A stretch of 64,000 nt of DNA. Source: Myxocyprinus asiaticus (taxonomy: Eukaryota; Chordata; Actinopteri; Cypriniformes; Catostomidae). The stretch covers positions 30,980,001-31,044,000 of the forward strand of contig NC_059385.1 in assembly GCF_019703515.2 (NCBI RefSeq), in the 5' to 3' direction. The notes beneath the pieces were generated by a model that was given only the letters and a program-made list of their open reading frames with translations, was not told where the DNA came from and made no database searches. Positions 21,730 through 32,227 of this stretch are shown in pieces. The position numbers were made by a program, and so were the translations under genes. The stretch's first letter is position 1; the number at the start of each line of letters is the position of its first letter.

Positions 21730-22148
21730 TGTCATGTGTATTGTGTTGATTCATGTCTTTTATTTTGAAATTCTAGTTCCTGGTTCATGTCATGTGTTTC
21801 TGTTTCCCTTGTCATGTGATTCCTGTTTTCCCTCCATGTTCTTGTGTCATGTTTTCATTGGGTTATTGTTTAATTAGCTTGTTATGAGTTCTGTTTGTTC
21901 ATTGGTTTATGTTCTCCTATGTCTTGTATTTAAGCCCTCATGTTTTCATTGTCTGGTGGTCTAGTATTGAATGTGATGATTGTGAATGTTGTTTTGTAGT
22001 CATAGTCAAGTCTAGTTTATTTTTTTGTTAGATCACGTTTATGGTTAGGGTTTTTGGATTTCACGTACTTTGTAAATAAACTGCACTTGGGTTCTTCATC
22101 TTCACGTCTTCGTCATTGCCATCATTGTCAGCAGCCAACAACGTTACA
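21730..22148 (+). repeat. 3' LTR of gag-only element copy 1
   Basis: 419 bp, same ends as the 5' LTR. It differs by lacking the hexamer expansion and by a short duplication (TTCATGTCATGTGTTTCTG region, about 21781-21800). Confidence 0.9.
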
Positions 22149-24389
22149 ACTACAAATCCCATGAAGCCTTGCTCACTAATGGATCGAACTCTCAACTCCT
22201 ATTGGATGAGGCACACGACAGAACGCCCTCAACCATGACGTCATCAGGAGTAGAAATACCTCTGAAATGCTTCCGGGATTTGCTTCCAGCAACTTTGCTC
22301 AACATGCATAAATGCAGCTCATCGCTGCTCTCAGGTGTAGCCTCGTGGCGCAAGGAAGTAACGTCCGACTTGAAACTGTGGCCATACAATCTCCATCTTG
22401 CTGGATGAGTTGAGATTACTCTGTGTTCCACCGAACACTCTAACGGATCCAAAGGAGACCGCTGAGCAATCTGCATCTTCATCCTTTTGCCTGCAGAAGT
22501 GAATAGATAAAAGATTTGTCTTCCATCTTCAATCAAGTCGACGTTGCTGATTTCTCCGCCAGCCCGCCGAGAATCAGCAGCCGTACCGCCCGCCGACAGA
22601 GTGAGGAAATGGCCTCCTGTCATCACCCTAGCCTCAAGGAACCAAGTCGGAGTTAAAGGACGGATGAACACACATTCTACCTGTGTCCTCATGCGATTCA
22701 AGTAAGAGGTTTATGTCTGGGCAGAGATAGAATATTATAGTGTGTTATTCTTGTGTGTCAACGTTATTGCTTGTACAGTTTACGGACTGCCGTGTCCGTT
22801 CATTGCGATTAATACTTAAGGTAGTAATTATCACGAATTAGATTTGCTGTATTGTAGTCCAACCACATTGGACTGTTGTGCATTTCCACCATCGCGGGTG
22901 AGACCGGCAAACTGAGTTTATCCATTAAAGATCCAAAGACCGCGGTACGGTTTACGAGCCGTCCACCGCGTCTCTGAGTGATAAACTAACAGCTGCTTTC
23001 TCTCCCACGATCGCGAAACCGGCTTTGGGGCCGTCACTTAATTCTATCTCTCTCTCGTACTAACCGCACACACACGCGACCCCTCACAATCATTCTTGCA
23101 CACATTTTTGGCTAGTAGATAGCTTCGTGATAAAGCTCAGCTTTGTCCCTAAGCTACCGTACAAGCGGATACACGCGGTAAACAGGTAGACGCCATTGAC
23201 TGGTTTCTCTCCACCCACATTCGCGGCCATATTCTCTGGCCGAAAGTCTCACGTGACATACTCTCCACGAGAGTCACGTCCGCCATTTTGTGCGCGTCCC
23301 TCCTTATACACACACACACACACTCTCTCTCTCTCTCTCTCTCACGCACACACACCCTCATGTGTTATAGGCTTATTTTGGTTACCATATCTAATCATAT
23401 CACTGTTTAGTTTGTAGTTGTAAGTCGGAAGTTTATTGACTGCATTGTATTAATTATTCATTGATATTACTGCATAAATAAACTTTGTTATATTTCAAAG
23501 AGAAGTGTTTTGGTTTGTTTTGCATACACCTGTGTCACATGCTGACGGGATGTCAGTGCTCGGACTCAAGCCTTCATTCATTGTTTTTTTTTCTTCGAAA
23601 ATCGATATTCTTCGGATGTCGATTTTCCTAAGAAAACAATCTAATATTGAGACTGTTATACTATCTGGTTATTAGTCCCTGATTCCAGGGTGGTGCCCCA
23701 GCAATATTAATCCATATTAATATTCTATTGATTTTTGATAATTGATAATTATCTTTGATGATTGTTGAATTTGAAGGATCAATAAAATAGTGTTAATTTT
23801 AATTAATGTTTCATCGATGTTAATGATTGGTGATTTATCTTTGATAATTGTTGATTTAAAGGATTAAAAAAGCTAACATTGATTCTCATCAATGTTCTAT
23901 TGATTTTAATAATTAACTTTGATAATGATTAATTATTGCTAATAACCAAACCTGCTCCTAAACGTGGCACATTACATTCACTGGAGCCCCATATGAGGTT
24001 TTAATGAGTTAGATTCAATTAATTAATTTAAATATTAATTAATAACTAAATAAATAATTATAGATTATTTCTGATAGTAACACTGATCTAAACAACCAGT
24101 AAAGCCCTACAAGGGAAAACAATACTGGGCCAAGGATTGATCCCTGCAGGACTCCACAATTTAGAGGTATACTAGAGGATGAGTGATGGCCAATAGGAAC
24201 AGTGAACCACCTATGATTAAAATGATGAAAATCATTTATGAAATAAAATATACACTTTCACATACCATAAAGTCAGATTTCTATAAATACAACAAATATG
24301 TGAAGATACCCCTGTCCTGGTTTTCCTAATATCTTTTTAGCATAACACTTGCATGTCATGTCAAATGTCCGGTGAGTAAAAACTAAAAT

Positions 24390-24394
<5 letters not shown>

Positions 24395-24423
<29 letters not shown>

Positions 24424-25620
24424 ATTTTATTTATAAGTGCCTTTCAAGACTCTCAAGGACACTTTACATACATAATCAAGTTTACAATAAGAACATAAAA
24501 GATACAAATCTAAAATCACAAATAAAAATATGCATAATCATAAAAATGAATACATTCATAAATAAAGGTTATTTGTAGTAAGCCAATTTAAAAAGGTGGG
24601 TTTTGAGGAGAGACCTGAAAGTGGGAAGACAATCACAATTACGAATATCTGGCAGTAAAGTGTTCCAGAGTCGTGGAGCAGCACTGCTAAAGGATCTGGA
24701 TCCCATAGAAATCAGACAAACCGAAGGTATCACGAGAGAGAGAGAGAAGCAGGATCTAAGAGTTCGGGTATGAGAATATATATGAAGAAGATCTAGAAGA
24801 TAGGAAGGTGCTAGGCTATGAAGAGCCTTAAAAGTCAGTAACAGAATCTTGTATTCGATACGAAATTAGCAGGAAGCCAGTGAAGCTGTTGAAGAATAGA
24901 AGTTATATGGACAGAGTTAGAAGTCTGTGAAATGATCCATGCAGCTGAGTTTTGTACCAGCTGTAATTTGTACTGAAGTTTTTGTGGTAGACCAACTAGA
25001 AGGGAATTACAATAATCCAAATGGGACGTGACCAGAGCATGTACGAGAGTGACAGTGCTGTGAGTTGAAAGAGATGGACGAAGATGATTTATGGTGTGCA
25101 AGTGGAAGTAAGCAGTCCAGGTAATATTATTTAGGTGTGCTTCAAAAGAAAGAGTGCTATCCAGAATGACACCCAGACTCTTAACTTTGAAACAGGGAAG
25201 GACAGTGGAATTGTCAATGGTCAGAGCAGAACTTTTTGAATTGACAAGATTATGCTTAGGTTCTACAAGAAGAACCTCAGTTTTATTACTATTGAGTTTG
25301 AGGAAATTACAAGAAAACCATGATTGTATTTCAAGTAAAAAGTTATGAAGGGAAAATGGTGGAAGAGAAGAATTTGGCTTGGTGGACATATAGAGCTGGG
25401 TGTCATCAGTATAGCAGTGAAAGTGGATTTCAAATTTCCTAAAAATATAACAGAGAGGTAGGAGATAGATTATAAATAATAGAGGGCCTAAGACTGATCC
25501 CTGTGGAACTCCAGTAGTAACTGGAGAGCACTGTAAACGAAAATGTTTAATCATGCGACCAGAGAAATAAGATTTAAACCAAACCATGTACTAGTCAATG
25601 GCCATTCGTTCTCCAGTGTG
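24395..25620 (-). pseudogene. L2-like LINE, 5'-truncated, RT C-terminal half and 3' tail
   Basis: The minus-strand frame 24835-25587 encodes part of a non-LTR reverse transcriptase: [20 protein letters not shown], the catalytic box region [11 protein letters not shown] (Thr where Ala is usual), [14 protein letters not shown], and the thumb-side [13 protein letters not shown] with ILQQLHWLP. The 3' untranslated part runs left to an (AAT)n tail at 24391-24421, preceded on the minus strand by a segment reading AAAGTGTCCTTGAG-like sequence. The frame is open for 250 codons but lacks the N-terminal RT and endonuclease, so this is a typical 5'-truncated insertion. Confidence 0.88.
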
Positions 25621-25785
25621 TCTGTAGAGGCTTGGTTTATTCAGAATACAAAGGTAAAAAAAAGTCATATGGGTTTTAAAAAACATGAGGGTAATTACTG
25701 TATATGATCACAGAATTTTCAATTAAGCCCTAGAAAGAGAAACAAATATTCTGGCTAAAAAAGAGAGAGAAAGAACTTCTTATTG

Positions 25786-25821
<36 letters not shown>

Positions 25822-27305
25822 TTATTTATTTATTTATTTATTATTTATTTTTTTTAATTAATCACTCACACAAATAATAATCAATCTGCCAATAACAGAC
25901 TTTCCTTAAACAGTTGCAGTTCTCTCCCTGCTTGTGTATGCAACTATTATTTCAAACCCAAATCAAACAATTATATTTAATTATTATAAACCATTACACT
26001 CTTTACTGCTCTCAAGGTTTGATTCTGATAATATAAGGCAACTCATTTGCAATTTAATTCCACAAGCCCTTTACCAAATGTCCAGAGCACAAGCATTCAG
26101 AGAGCTCAGGTTATTGATACAGGGATTCTTTTTATAAATGGCATTTGAGTTACAATTATTATCATCTGATGTTTGTGACTTAATGTCCTGTTTCGAATGG
26201 GAATATGATCTCTGTGTTAATTACAGAGGTGGGAGTGTCTGTTTTCAAGATGTGGACGTTACAGAAGGTTGAACACATTGAATTAATTTAGATAATAAAA
26301 GTAACTTATCTTTTAAACTTTATCTGTTTTAAATTTAAAATTACTTATTATTTTAAAAATATATTTTGAATAATTAATAATTACATTTATTGATTACATT
26401 TTTATTCATTAAATATACATTATAAATTACTTATTATGAAAACGCTTTTAAAATAAACTTCACAAGTTTATAGAAGCTGCTGCTTATAATAAACCCACTG
26501 AAATAAACAAGACTTATCTGCAAATTTTATAATTATAGAATTACTTAATTAAGCTGAGAAACTGAGGTGAGTATCTTACATGACGTTAATATTACAGTGG
26601 CCAGTCTTAGCAGTTTCCGTGATTTGGCTCTCCTTGTTGATTTTATTTTCATTTATTTATTTATTTATTTATTTTTTTAGGAGGATGGCAAAAAAATAGA
26701 CATATATTGAAAGTTGGCTCACATAAGTACAATCTTAATAGAACACCGCAAATTATTTGTATTGTTTTGACAGTATTATTGCTGTATTTCCAACTGCAAC
26801 TTACTGTAGAATCTGTTTACGGTATGTTGCTGTCAATTTTGTTGCTTTTACAGTATTATTGCTGTATTTTCCACCATGCCTTACTGTAGAAACTGTTTAC
26901 AGTATGTTACTGTCAAACGTAGAAAAGAATGAGCGGGAATATAATTACAGTAATTTACTGTTAAATTGCATGAGAACTGGCACCATGTAAGTCAAAATAC
27001 ATAAGGAGGAGCACTGTGAAAATTCAATATCAGCAATCATGGACATTTGCATTCGGACAGGATTGGATTTCTCAGAGGACCCTTGAGTTAGGAAAAAAAA
27101 AATGTAGGTAATTTGTTCTAGAAATTTTACAGAGGTTGTGTGAGAAAAACACTGACTTGTCAGATTCAGATGGGATTTTAATCACAAAGTACATCTGTGA
27201 AACATTAATTTCCCTATCCTCCTCATGGAAAAATAGTCCCACCTGAATAGGGCTTAAGGTTAATAGCTGGCCTCAATGGGTTCTGCACAGTGATATATTG
27301 TAGAC
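25621..27305. other. No gene; AT-rich with microsatellites
   Basis: (TTA)n/(TTTA)n at 25786-25858, (TTTA)n at 26647-26678, and a tandem pair of ~80 bp units starting ACAGTATTATTGCTGTATTT at 26770 and 26850. No open frame resembles a known protein. Confidence 0.65.
26770..26930. repeat. Tandem duplication, two ~80 bp units
   Basis: Units begin ACAGTATTATTGCTGTATTT at 26770 and 26850 and share TTACTGTAGAA.CTGTTTAC. They are rich in short TTACTGTA / TACAGTAA palindromes, which suggests a fragment of a palindromic DNA element. Confidence 0.65.
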
Positions 27306-29219
27306 CAGAGATTTTCATCTGAAGTCTGAGTCAGGTTTGAAGTCTTTAACACTGAAGTCCGAGTCAATTCTCAGAACCTTCGTCACGAGTCTGTGTCATG
27401 TCTCAAGTCACTAAACATTATATGCAATTCAGTGTAATGCAGAGAAGCCGCATTTGCATATATACTATGAAAAGTTTGAAATAAAATAATTATCAAAGAT
27501 AATTATTAATTATTAAAATCAATAGAACATTGATTAGAATCAACATTAGCTTATTGATCCTTCAAAGCAACAATCATCAGAGATAACTATCAATTATCAA
27601 AATCAATAGAACATTAATAAGGATTAATATTGGCGGGGCACCACCCTGGAATCAAGGACTAATAACCAGACAGTATAGCAGTCTCACTGTAGGATTGTTC
27701 TCTTAGGAAAGTTGACATCCGGAGAACATCAACATTCAAAAGGAAAACAATGAAGGCTTGAATCTGAGCACTGACATCCCCTACCAACCCTTGACACAGG
27801 TGCATGCAGAACAATACCAAAACACTTCTCTTTAAAGTATAACAAAGTTTATTGATGCAGTAATATCAATTAATAATCAATACAATGCAGTCAATAAACT
27901 TCCGACTTCCAACTACAAACTAAACAGTAACATGATTAGATATGGTAACAAATAATCTTATAATACATGAGAGGAGGGTATGTGTGTGTGTGAATGGGTG
28001 TATGTGTGTGTTAGGAAAGAAGGAGAGTGTGTCACGCGAGGTTTCCGGCCAGCGAATGTTGGCGGAGAGACTGGTTAATGGCGTCTGTCCGTTTAACACG
28101 TGTCTCCACTGGTACGATAACTTAGGGACAAAGCTGGACTCTATCACCAAATTATCTGCTCGCCAAATGTGTGTGCGGGTGCGTTTGTGAGGGGTTGTGT
28201 GTGTGTGCGGTTGGTACGAGAGAGAGAGAACAGGGTGACGGCACCGAAGCCAGTTTTAGCGATCATGGGAGAGAAGGTAACTGTTAGTTTTATCACTCAG
28301 AGATGCAGAGATGTCAGAGATGTCATTGGTTCTTTAATGGATAAACTCAGTGTGCTGGTCTCACCCGCAATGGCGGAAATGCAAACAGACCAACGTGGTT
28401 GGAAAACAACACAGCAAATCTCATTCATGGTAACAGTAAGTTACAGTGATACCTATGGCGTATGTATTATTAGCAGCAATGAGCGGACTCGGTGGTCCAT
28501 AAACTGTACAAGCAATAGTCTTGATACATTAGAATAACAGACTATAATAATCTATCTCTGCCCAGACATAAACCACTTACTTGAGTCGCATGAGGATGTG
28601 GGTAGAATGTGTGTTTGTCTGTTGTTTGACTCCGACTCGGTTCCTCGAAGCTCGGGTGATGACGGGAGGCCGTTTCCTCATTCTGTCGGCGGGCGGTACG
28701 GCGGCTGATTCTCGGCGTGTCGGCGGAGAAAACAGCGAAGCCTAGAAGGAATTTCTGGGTTTTATACTCTGATTGACGTCATGGTTGAGGCCGGGTTCTC
28801 TTGTGCGTTTGATCCAATAGGAGTTGAGATTTCAATCCTTCAGAATTTCACACATAGGTGTAAAGTGAGCAAGGATTCATGGGATCTGTGGTCTTTTTTG
28901 GACACCCTTTGTTTGATTTTGGCACGGTTGTTGTTATCAGGCTTTGAGTGTTCGTATACGCCACAGTCAGGCTTTATGACTGTATGTAGGCCTTCCTTTG
29001 TCTCCTATTTGTGTACATGAGGCCCAACACAAATAAAACACAAGTTCTTAGATTATGATATCAATAGTTAAGGTTAAAAGACTCGAGTCATTTTTGAAAT
29101 ATTTATGAGTCCTTTTTTGTCGAGTCGAGTCAAGTCTGAAGTCATTGCAGGTTGAATCTGAAGTCAAGTGTGAAGTCTATTAAAATGCAACTTGAGTGCA
29201 ACTCAAGTCCCCATCTCTG
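27306..29219. mobile_element. hAT-like foldback element rich in GAGTC motifs, split by an LTR
   Basis: Left end CAGAGATTTTCATCTGAAGT and reverse-complemented right end CAGAGATGGGGACTTGAG begin alike; both arms are rich in AAGTC/GAGTC. The flanking 8-mers TTGTAGAC and CTGTATAC match at 6 of 8, fitting an aged hAT-type 8 bp duplication. Nothing in it is coding. An LTR copy (27488-29029) occupies most of the middle. Confidence 0.5.
27488..29029 (-). repeat. Inverted, truncated copy of the 2.1 kb LTR family
   Basis: The reverse complement starts TGTTGGGCCTCATGTA (29029 downward) and follows the LTR at 19932-24111 through blocks such as GGAAGTTTATTGACTGCATT, AATAAACTTTGTTATA and GGTTATTAGTCC. It stops aligning near 27488, so the last ~250 bp of the LTR are missing. 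At the point matching the gag-only insertion it reads straight through, giving the empty site for that insertion. Confidence 0.85.
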
Positions 29220-29423
29220 CTGTATACAGTTGCTAGGTTTCAAGTCATGGCTGTTACTATGTTGTATATTTTTTCACGGCTGGAAAACTGTATTGACCAA
29301 TCAACATCCAAGAGTGGAACTTTGTGTTTTATAATATAAAGAGGAAAAAAAAAATTAAGTTCCCACAAATGCAATCTTTGTGTACATACTTGGTTTTATA
29401 TAAAAAAATACAAATAAATCGTT

Positions 29424-29826
29424 GGTAACACTTTACATTAATGCATTAATGTTTCCTTAAAGAGGTTTATTAATGACCAATAACTCATTTACAAATGCAT
29501 AAGAAACACTTGAAATGTGGTTAATACAACATTAAAAAATGTGACACATTAATCATGACTTTTATCTGTTTTTATTTATTAATACAAGTAAGAATAAGTG
29601 TATTTATAAAGCATTTATAACACTAACATGCTATTTGGCACGTATTACCAAAATAGTGGCCATAAATAATACTTACAATACAATAGTATGAAAGTCCCCC
29701 TTTTTAGTAATGTTGTTATAACAGCATATCAATGATTAATGTATGCATTTGTAAATGACTTATTAGTCATTAATAACCCCATTTATAAACCATTAACAAA
29801 TAAATCATTAATGTAAAGTGTTAGCA
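29424..29826. mobile_element. MITE with inverted ends TAACACTTTACATTAATG
   Basis: Left end GGTAACACTTTACATTAATG and right end, reverse complemented, GCTAACACTTTACATTAATG. The arms remain partly complementary inward (TTTATTAATGACCAATAA). Length ~400 bp, non-coding. Sequence relatives occur at 55229-56560. Confidence 0.7.
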
Positions 29827-31439
29827 AAACTTCTTTGAAATACCATTTACAACTAAAGTTTGGATGTTTCAGTGACTAAATATTTTGTGTAACCATCAAG
29901 TACAAATACTTTAATACATGTGAGTGTACAAACATTAATTAATAAAAGCTTTCAAACATATTTTCCCTAGGTTATGGGAAGATTTTTTTTTTTTTTTTTT
30001 GTTAAAGTTTTCTGGGGGTTTTACCATAGTGGTGTAGAAGACATTGTTTATATGAAATTAAATGTAATGTATTTTTGAATATATTTATAAATCTTGGCAA
30101 AAGAATGATGGGATGTAAATTGGACCTTTCATCACAATACCATCTTGTATCAATTCTCTTGGCCTGCGATCGATATTCTGATATTATGTGCCTATTTTAC
30201 ACAATCAATTCATTTTAAAAATTTTTTTTTTTTTTTTGCCCTCAAATGCAACCAAAATATTATTTTATGTTGAAAAAAATTATACAGTTAAATAATATAA
30301 AAAATAAAGTCACAGTAAGTGATCATCACTCGTTTGATGACAGCTTTTCAGTTTAGTCCAATTCAAAGTACTTATGTACCCATGACTTGTTTCCTATCCA
30401 TGCTATCCATTGTTTTCTTGGCTACAACTTCCACAGTTGTAATGAAAAATTCTGTTACAGTTAACTGGGATAAATGCAAGCAAGGGTGTTGATGTGTAGA
30501 TGTGTAAAGTCTTATAACTGATGCTGGAGCTGAGCAGGTGTTTCTCTTTCCCTCGTTAGTGCTGTTCAGAATGTCGGCATTGTCAAGATGTTTCACATGG
30601 TTGAACTTCTCCATGGTACATTAAAATAGCAAATTCTCATGTAAAATTCAAATGAGTCGCATGCACAATGATATCGATGGAAGCAAGAATTAATCGTGCA
30701 TGTGAGCCGCTCTGCGTTTGTCAAAAGAGTTCACATTTTAAGGAGTGCCCAGTTGATGTGCTCTGTCAATGGAGCTTGCGTTTCGCGGGAAGACCAGTTG
30801 ATGCCCAGCTGACACGCGTGCACAGATAGCAGAGCACAATTTGGCTTCAAAGACCCCATGCACATCCGTGTCCCACATGAAAAGCATATTTAGTGCTCAT
30901 AAAGTCAAATGAATGTAACAAGTTCATCGCCTGACGAAAATGCGTACAGACTTGGCTGATATTAGAGTATTAAAATAAAGGTGCATCTTAAAAATATTGA
31001 TATTTACGTGTTGTATCGATAACATTGGATCATTGGTCATTGGATCGATGCATCTATCCAGATCGATGGATCGTTACACCCTAATGAGTGGCATGTAATT
31101 TGGCTTCATGCAAAGGTCTTGTGGGGTGAAAAGAGACAGGTGTATTACAGCGGGATGCTGACTGCACACACAGCATAGAACAGAACACAATGTGATGAAT
31201 CTCTCTAGAAGCACTAGAGGACAGAGCAACATTAGAAATTACATTATCAATTTGTTATGGAGGCAACAATTCTGTTATTTATAACCTCCTTTGATGCCCT
31301 TGACCAGTATTTTTATATTTCTTCAATAATCAGCTGTGGCACTGTGTGTTGTTAAGCACTATGAAGATTGATGCTAGAGTTTAATCCTTGCTCTGAAAAC
31401 TGAAATGACTATGTTGAATTTGTATTTATTTGTCTTCTG
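29827..31439. other. No gene; includes a probable hAT-like remnant
   Basis: A T-run lies at 29983-30000. From about 30105 to 31084 the DNA may be one element: the right end, reverse complemented, reads ATTAGGGTGTAACGATCCAT with repeated ATCGAT motifs, a pattern recalled from fish hAT-like repeats, and the left end GATGGGATGTAA is a weak inverse match. 31085-31439 shows nothing recognisable. Confidence 0.35.
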
Positions 31440-32053
31440 CCTTCACTATGTGTACTAGTACATAGCTATGCAGTGAACAAAATACTCTTCCAATAAATAC
31501 CCAGGACAGTTGCTGACTTCAAGCATTTTAAAGAAAGCCATGTGAAACTGCAAAAAACAGCAATTGGCAATATACATGAGTACTTATGTACTCAAATAAC
31601 TATGCGTTTCTCAACTGTAGTATGTATGAATATCCATAAATCAAATGTATTAAATACTATTAATTACTGTCCTTTTCTAAAGATAATTAAAGTATTAGAG
31701 AAATTAAATGACCACATTATAACATAAATCCAGTAAGCATTTAAGTAGTTGCACTATTGTCTCCATGGATTATTTACTCTAGTTATCTTGAAACAACAAT
31801 CTTTATTAAACAAATATAACAATAAATACTGTCTACAACACCTTGTGTAATGAACACTTACAGACAATGCTTTTTTCAAGTACAAATAAAATGTGGATGG
31901 AGGTGGATGCCTTCTGTGTGTACTCTTGCATGTTGTTGCAAACAAAATGGCTGAAGAGCATGAGCTTTCCAACTAAATACAAAGGTGTAACCACTAGAGG
32001 TCGCTAATGTCATTAATATGAATGATTGAAGGGTTGATACTGGTGCCAGAATA
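31440..32053 (-). repeat. 3' LTR of the BEL/Pao element
   Basis: The left part aligns with 39187-39520. The right edge is set by a purine tract: on the minus strand CCAGGTGGGGAG precedes TATTCTGGCACC, where TG has probably decayed to TA. Length about 614 bp; the left edge is approximate. Confidence 0.7.
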
Positions 32054-32227
32054 CTCCCCACCTGGCATCCCTAGGATGTCAAATCTTGTAATGCAAATAC
32101 TTAAGCATTCTACAGAGTTGATTTAAGAGTCATTTTAATTATCTTTTGTTAGGAGGAGAATAACTTCAGAAATTGGTCTCAGAAAGTATTTTGGTTCACC
32201 TTCCTTTACAATTCTCACTTCAAATTT

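Larger units (their letters stand above)
20075..22148 (+). mobile_element. Complete gag-only, self-priming sushi-type LTR element (copy 1)
   Basis: 5' LTR 20075-20522, 3' LTR 21730-22148, both TGTCATGTG...CAACGTTACA, with 5 bp target duplication ACTAC at 20070-20074 and 22149-22153. The internal 1.2 kb holds one gag-like frame and a polypurine run (GTGGGGGGGATA) before the 3' LTR. It has no protease, RT, RNase H or integrase. The LTRs are nearly identical apart from two indels, so insertion was recent relative to its neighbours. It must borrow replication proteins from an autonomous relative. Confidence 0.9.
19932..24111 (+). repeat. Solo LTR of ~2.1 kb, interrupted by a gag-only element
   Basis: Starts TGTTGGGC and ends GCCCTACA (7 of 8 bases are inverted repeats), flanked by AGGG at 19928-19931 and 24112-24115. 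The flanking LINE frame is restored when it is removed. Without the nested element (20075-22148) it is about 2.1 kb. An AATAAA at 23477-23482 suits an R-region poly(A) signal in this orientation. An inverted copy of its first ~1.5 kb lies at 27488-29029. The parent retroelement class is unknown; a 4 bp duplication fits retrovirus-like elements. Confidence 0.8.
19503..24240 (-). pseudogene. L2-like LINE reverse transcriptase, split by an LTR insertion
   Basis: Minus strand, two pieces. The upstream piece 24112-24240 gives RWFTVPIGHHSS and CGVLQGSILGPVLF. The downstream piece 19503-19931 gives YMLPLSSIF, the catalytic FHLYADDTQIY, FLNLNENKTEIILFGP and LGVQFDNSLKFD. Removing 19932-24111 plus one copy of the AGGG duplication joins the codons in frame (...GPVLFS then LYMLP...), so this was one non-LTR reverse transcriptase. 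It is 5' truncated at about 24240 and decayed at the 3' end, where it meets the repeat at 19502. The clade (L2/CR1/Rex-type) is by motif style only. Confidence 0.85.

Noticed and set aside
22192..22701. Minus-strand 169-codon open frame as a host gene
   Set aside because: It lies wholly inside the long LTR, has no recognisable domain, and the same DNA recurs in the inverted copy without a matching frame.
27479..29038. AAATAAAA on both sides of the inverted LTR copy as a target duplication
   Set aside because: The inner end is not an LTR terminus (about 250 bp of LTR are missing) and the motif is low complexity, so coincidence is likely.
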